30,517 bases of DNA. Origin: JAEUSF01 sp964484145. GTDB taxonomy: Bacteria; Patescibacteriota; Doudnabacteria; UBA920. The translations under genes and the position numbers were made by a program. Below are positions 28,610-30,517 of the stretch, piece by piece. Numbering within the stretch: position 1 is the stretch's first letter; the number at the start of each line of letters is the position of its first letter. Location of the stretch: the NCBI GenBank assembly GCA_964484145.1, contig CAZAED010000015.1:1-30517 (forward strand). The letters are read 5' to 3'. The notes beneath the pieces were generated by a model that was given only the letters and a program-made list of their open reading frames with translations, did not search any database and was not told the DNA's origin.

Positions 28610-30517
28610 ATGACACTTTCCTCCCCCCTCACCCAAATACTAAAACTTAACAAGCCGCAAGTTGCGGCTTTTAAAAAATTGGGGCTATTTACTGTGCGCG
28701 ATTTGCTTTTTAGCTTGCCTTATAGGTATTTAGATTTTTCCAAAACCGCTAAAATTAACGAATTACGCGCCGGTGAAAATTTTAGCATTCAGGTTATAAT
28801 TAAATCTATATCTAGCCGCTACTCTTTTCGCGGACGAATGTCTTTGGCAGAGGCCGTGGTGTCCGATGACACCGGATCTTTAAAAGTAACCTGGTTTAAC
28901 CAAAGCTATTTGGCTCAGACCCTAAAACCCGGAGACGAAATTTTTTTAGCCGGCCAGCCGGATTACTATAAAAATGTTTTACAGCTAACCAACCCCATAT
29001 ACGAAAAGGTTTCTGATTTCCCCGTGCACACCTCGCGCCTTGTCCCAGTTTATCACCTGACAAAAAACCTTTACCCCCGAACTTTAAGAAATGCTATAAA
29101 AGAGGTTTTACCAATGGCAAGTGAATTGGAAGATATTTTACCGGCCGATGTTGTAGTGAATCAACAGTTAATGAAAATAACAGAAGCCATAAAACTAAGC
29201 CATTTCCCAACCTCCGATGATGATGTAGCAAAGGCTCAAACACGATTTAATTTTGAAGAGCTGTTTATTACCCAACTACTTGCCCAAAAACATAAACTAG
29301 AAAATATTAAAAAGGGCGCTTTTAAAATTAAATTCGACCAAAAATTAATAAAAACTTTTGTTGAAAGCTTGCCTTTTAAGCTTACGACCGAGCAAAAACA
29401 AGCGGCTTGGGATATTTTACAAGACTTGGAAAAACCAGAGCCTATGAACAGGCTACTTGAGGGCGACGTAGGCAGCGGCAAAACTTTGGTCGCGCTAATT
29501 GCGGCCTTGCAGACTATTGCCGATGGTTTCCAGGTTGCTCTTTTGGCACCAACGGAGATACTTGCCAAACAACATTTTGAAACATCAAACAAATTCCTGG
29601 CGTCTTACAAAAATGACGGCCGTCATTTTTGTAAGACGTTCTTATTCACAAACAATTATTTGGAAGGCGCGGAGTCTAAAAAAGATTTGCAGGATATTAT
29701 AAAAAAAGGTGCTGCCGGTTTATTTATTGGCACTCACGCTTTAATTCAAAAAAATATTAAATTTAAAAAACTTGCGCTGGTTATAATAGACGAACAACAC
29801 CGCTTTGGCGTAGAACAGCGGTCACAACTAGTAAAGTCAGGAAAAAAAGTTCCTCATCTCCTATCTCTTTCCGCCACACCTATCCCCCGCACTTTAAAAT
29901 TAGCCTTAACTGGCGAGTTAGATATTTCTATTATAAAAACTAAGCCTTCTGGACGAAAACCAATTATTACAAAATTAGTTGGTAATGTTGGCAGGCAAAA
30001 AGCCTACCAATTTATTGCCCAAGAAATTAAAAATGGCCGTCAGGCTTTTGTAATTACTCCGCTTATAGAAGAAGGCGAAAGCGACACTAAATCTGCCAAA
30101 CTTGAGGTAGAGAATTTGGCTAAAATTTTCCCCAACCTACAAATTGGACTTCTGCACGGCAAAATGAAAGGTGCCGATAAAGAAGCAGCTATGGCAGATT
30201 TTCTTTCAAATAAAGTCCAAATTTTAGTTTCCACTTCGGTTGTGGAAGTGGGTGTAGATGTGCCCAATGCCAGTGTTATGGTTATAGAAGGAGCAGAACG
30301 CTTTGGCCTTTCCCAGCTCCACCAATTCCGCGGCCGCGTTGGCCGCAGTGGCCACCAAAGCTATTGTTTTCTCTTTATGTCATCTCAAACCGGCAATACT
30401 GCAGTCCTCCCTCCCCCTCTGGGGGAGGGCCGAGGAGAGGGCGCAGCGGATGATACACTCGCCCGCCTAACCGCCTTTACCAAAACCAACGACGGCTTTG
30501 AACTCGCCGAACTAGAC
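28610..30517 (+). CDS. recG: ATP-dependent DNA helicase RecG (3' partial)
   Basis: Branch-migration helicase that reverses stalled forks. The frame starts at ATG 28610 (MTLSSPLTQILKLNK) and runs open for 636 codons to the window edge; a C-terminal part of perhaps 50-80 residues is outside. N-terminal wedge/OB domain: KLGLFTVRDLLFSLPYRYLD and FRGRMSLAEAVVSDDTGSLK. Helicase motifs: GDVGSGKT (I, about residue 285), APTEILAKQHFE (Ia), DEQHRFGVEQR (II, near 394), SATPIPRTL (III), TPLIEEGESD, TSVVEVGVDVPNAS (V) and QFRGRVGRSGH (VI, near 571). Two insertions are encoded by repeats: a 38-bp palindrome at 29601-29638 and a C/G-rich hairpin at 30406-30441 right after motif VI. Both keep the frame. Confidence 0.96.
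   Translation, partial: MTLSSPLTQILKLNKPQVAAFKKLGLFTVRDLLFSLPYRYLDFSKTAKINELRAGENFSIQVIIKSISSRYSFRGRMSLAEAVVSDDTGSLKVTWFNQSYLAQTLKPGDEIFLAGQPDYYKNVLQLTNPIYEKVSDFPVHTSRLVPVYHLTKNLYPRTLRNAIKEVLPMASELEDILPADVVVNQQLMKITEAIKLSHFPTSDDDVAKAQTRFNFEELFITQLLAQKHKLENIKKGAFKIKFDQKLIKTFVESLPFKLTTEQKQAAWDILQDLEKPEPMNRLLEGDVGSGKTLVALIAALQTIADGFQVALLAPTEILAKQHFETSNKFLASYKNDGRHFCKTFLFTNNYLEGAESKKDLQDIIKKGAAGLFIGTHALIQKNIKFKKLALVIIDEQHRFGVEQRSQLVKSGKKVPHLLSLSATPIPRTLKLALTGELDISIIKTKPSGRKPIITKLVGNVGRQKAYQFIAQEIKNGRQAFVITPLIEEGESDTKSAKLEVENLAKIFPNLQIGLLHGKMKGADKEAAMADFLSNKVQILVSTSVVEVGVDVPNASVMVIEGAERFGLSQLHQFRGRVGRSGHQSYCFLFMSSQTGNTAVLPPPLGEGRGEGAADDTLARLTAFTKTNDGFELAELD
29601..29638. repeat. Perfect 38-bp palindrome inside recG
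   Basis: Every base of 29601-29619 pairs with 29620-29638, centre GGCC, each arm with an A5/T5 tract beside TGAC. It encodes about 13 residues around S-Y-K-N-D-G-R-H-F-C-K-T, in the surface region after motif Ia. Confidence 0.93.
30406..30441. repeat. C/G-rich hairpin repeat inside recG
   Basis: 9-bp stem CCCTCCCCC/GGGGGAGGG with loop TCT (30409-30429), followed by a G/A-rich arm to 30441. It encodes LPPPLGEGRGEG, where RecG usually has a short acidic loop. It resembles the CCCTCCCC...GGGGAGGG repeats seen between genes in many CPR genomes. Confidence 0.75.

Overview
The window (30.5 kb, A+T-rich) looks like a chromosomal segment of a Candidate Phyla Radiation (Patescibacteria) bacterium. 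Reasons are short intergenic gaps, host genes with very short or absent 5' leaders, an archaeal-type PEP carboxylase, a PaaX/Cas2-like small protein, DUF5667-type anti-sigma architecture, and many short palindromic or pseudo-periodic repeats. TGA is used as a normal stop, which argues against the code-25 lineages (Gracilibacteria/Absconditabacteria). The lineage call is inference.

Layout. 1-3643: a K+-independent proton-pumping pyrophosphatase (5' end outside the window) converges on soluble pyrophosphatase, a small coiled-coil protein and the tRNA thiolase mnmA. 3663-5002: two adjacent, more G+C-rich genes with their own promoters, Shine-Dalgarno sites and terminators. They encode a lipoprotein and a membrane-anchored protein that appear to be diverged paralogues (four matching Cys plus a DxDxDxxxD loop). 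5022-13851: a long minus-strand cluster led by hisS, then a methyltransferase-like protein, Nudix hydrolase, small membrane protein, DHH-like phosphoesterase, CAP/SCP protein, bactofilin-like membrane protein, YbaB, D-Ala-D-Ala carboxypeptidase, DsbA-like oxidoreductase and inositol-monophosphatase-like enzyme. Most of the late genes act in or on the cell envelope. 13890-15651: a secreted ORFan with its own promoter, a deoxyribosyltransferase-like protein, tRNA-Gly(CCC) and a DUF2231 membrane protein. 15719-18800: archaeal-type PEP carboxylase, another ORFan on the opposite strand, and a PfkB sugar kinase. 18880-21234: lemA, an unlisted 47-residue membrane peptide, htpX, and a PaaX/Cas2-like gene bracketed by two copies of one palindrome. 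21255-25330: recX diverges from a clpC/clpB-type ATPase controlled by a CIRCE operator, followed by comF. 25370-28008: three serine tRNAs (GCU, an unusual ACU, and UGA) surround an ECF sigma factor/anti-sigma pair. 28041-30517: a small membrane protein and recG (3' end outside the window).

The strongest signals beyond routine annotation are: the PaaX/Cas2-like gene between paired palindromes; a tRNA-Ser with anticodon ACU; a repeat fused to the 3' ends of two different tRNA-Ser genes; palindromic or low-complexity repeats inside the reading frames of mnmA, recX, recG and the anti-sigma gene; a near-perfect CIRCE at clpC; and a set of ORFans whose expression signals (strong promoter, mostly a clear Shine-Dalgarno, strong terminator) contrast with the leaderless style of neighbouring core genes. 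No stretch longer than about 300 bases lacks a gene; the largest gaps (25462-25665 and 27700-27918) hold the repeats and terminators listed. No CRISPR array, rRNA or insertion-sequence transposase was seen.
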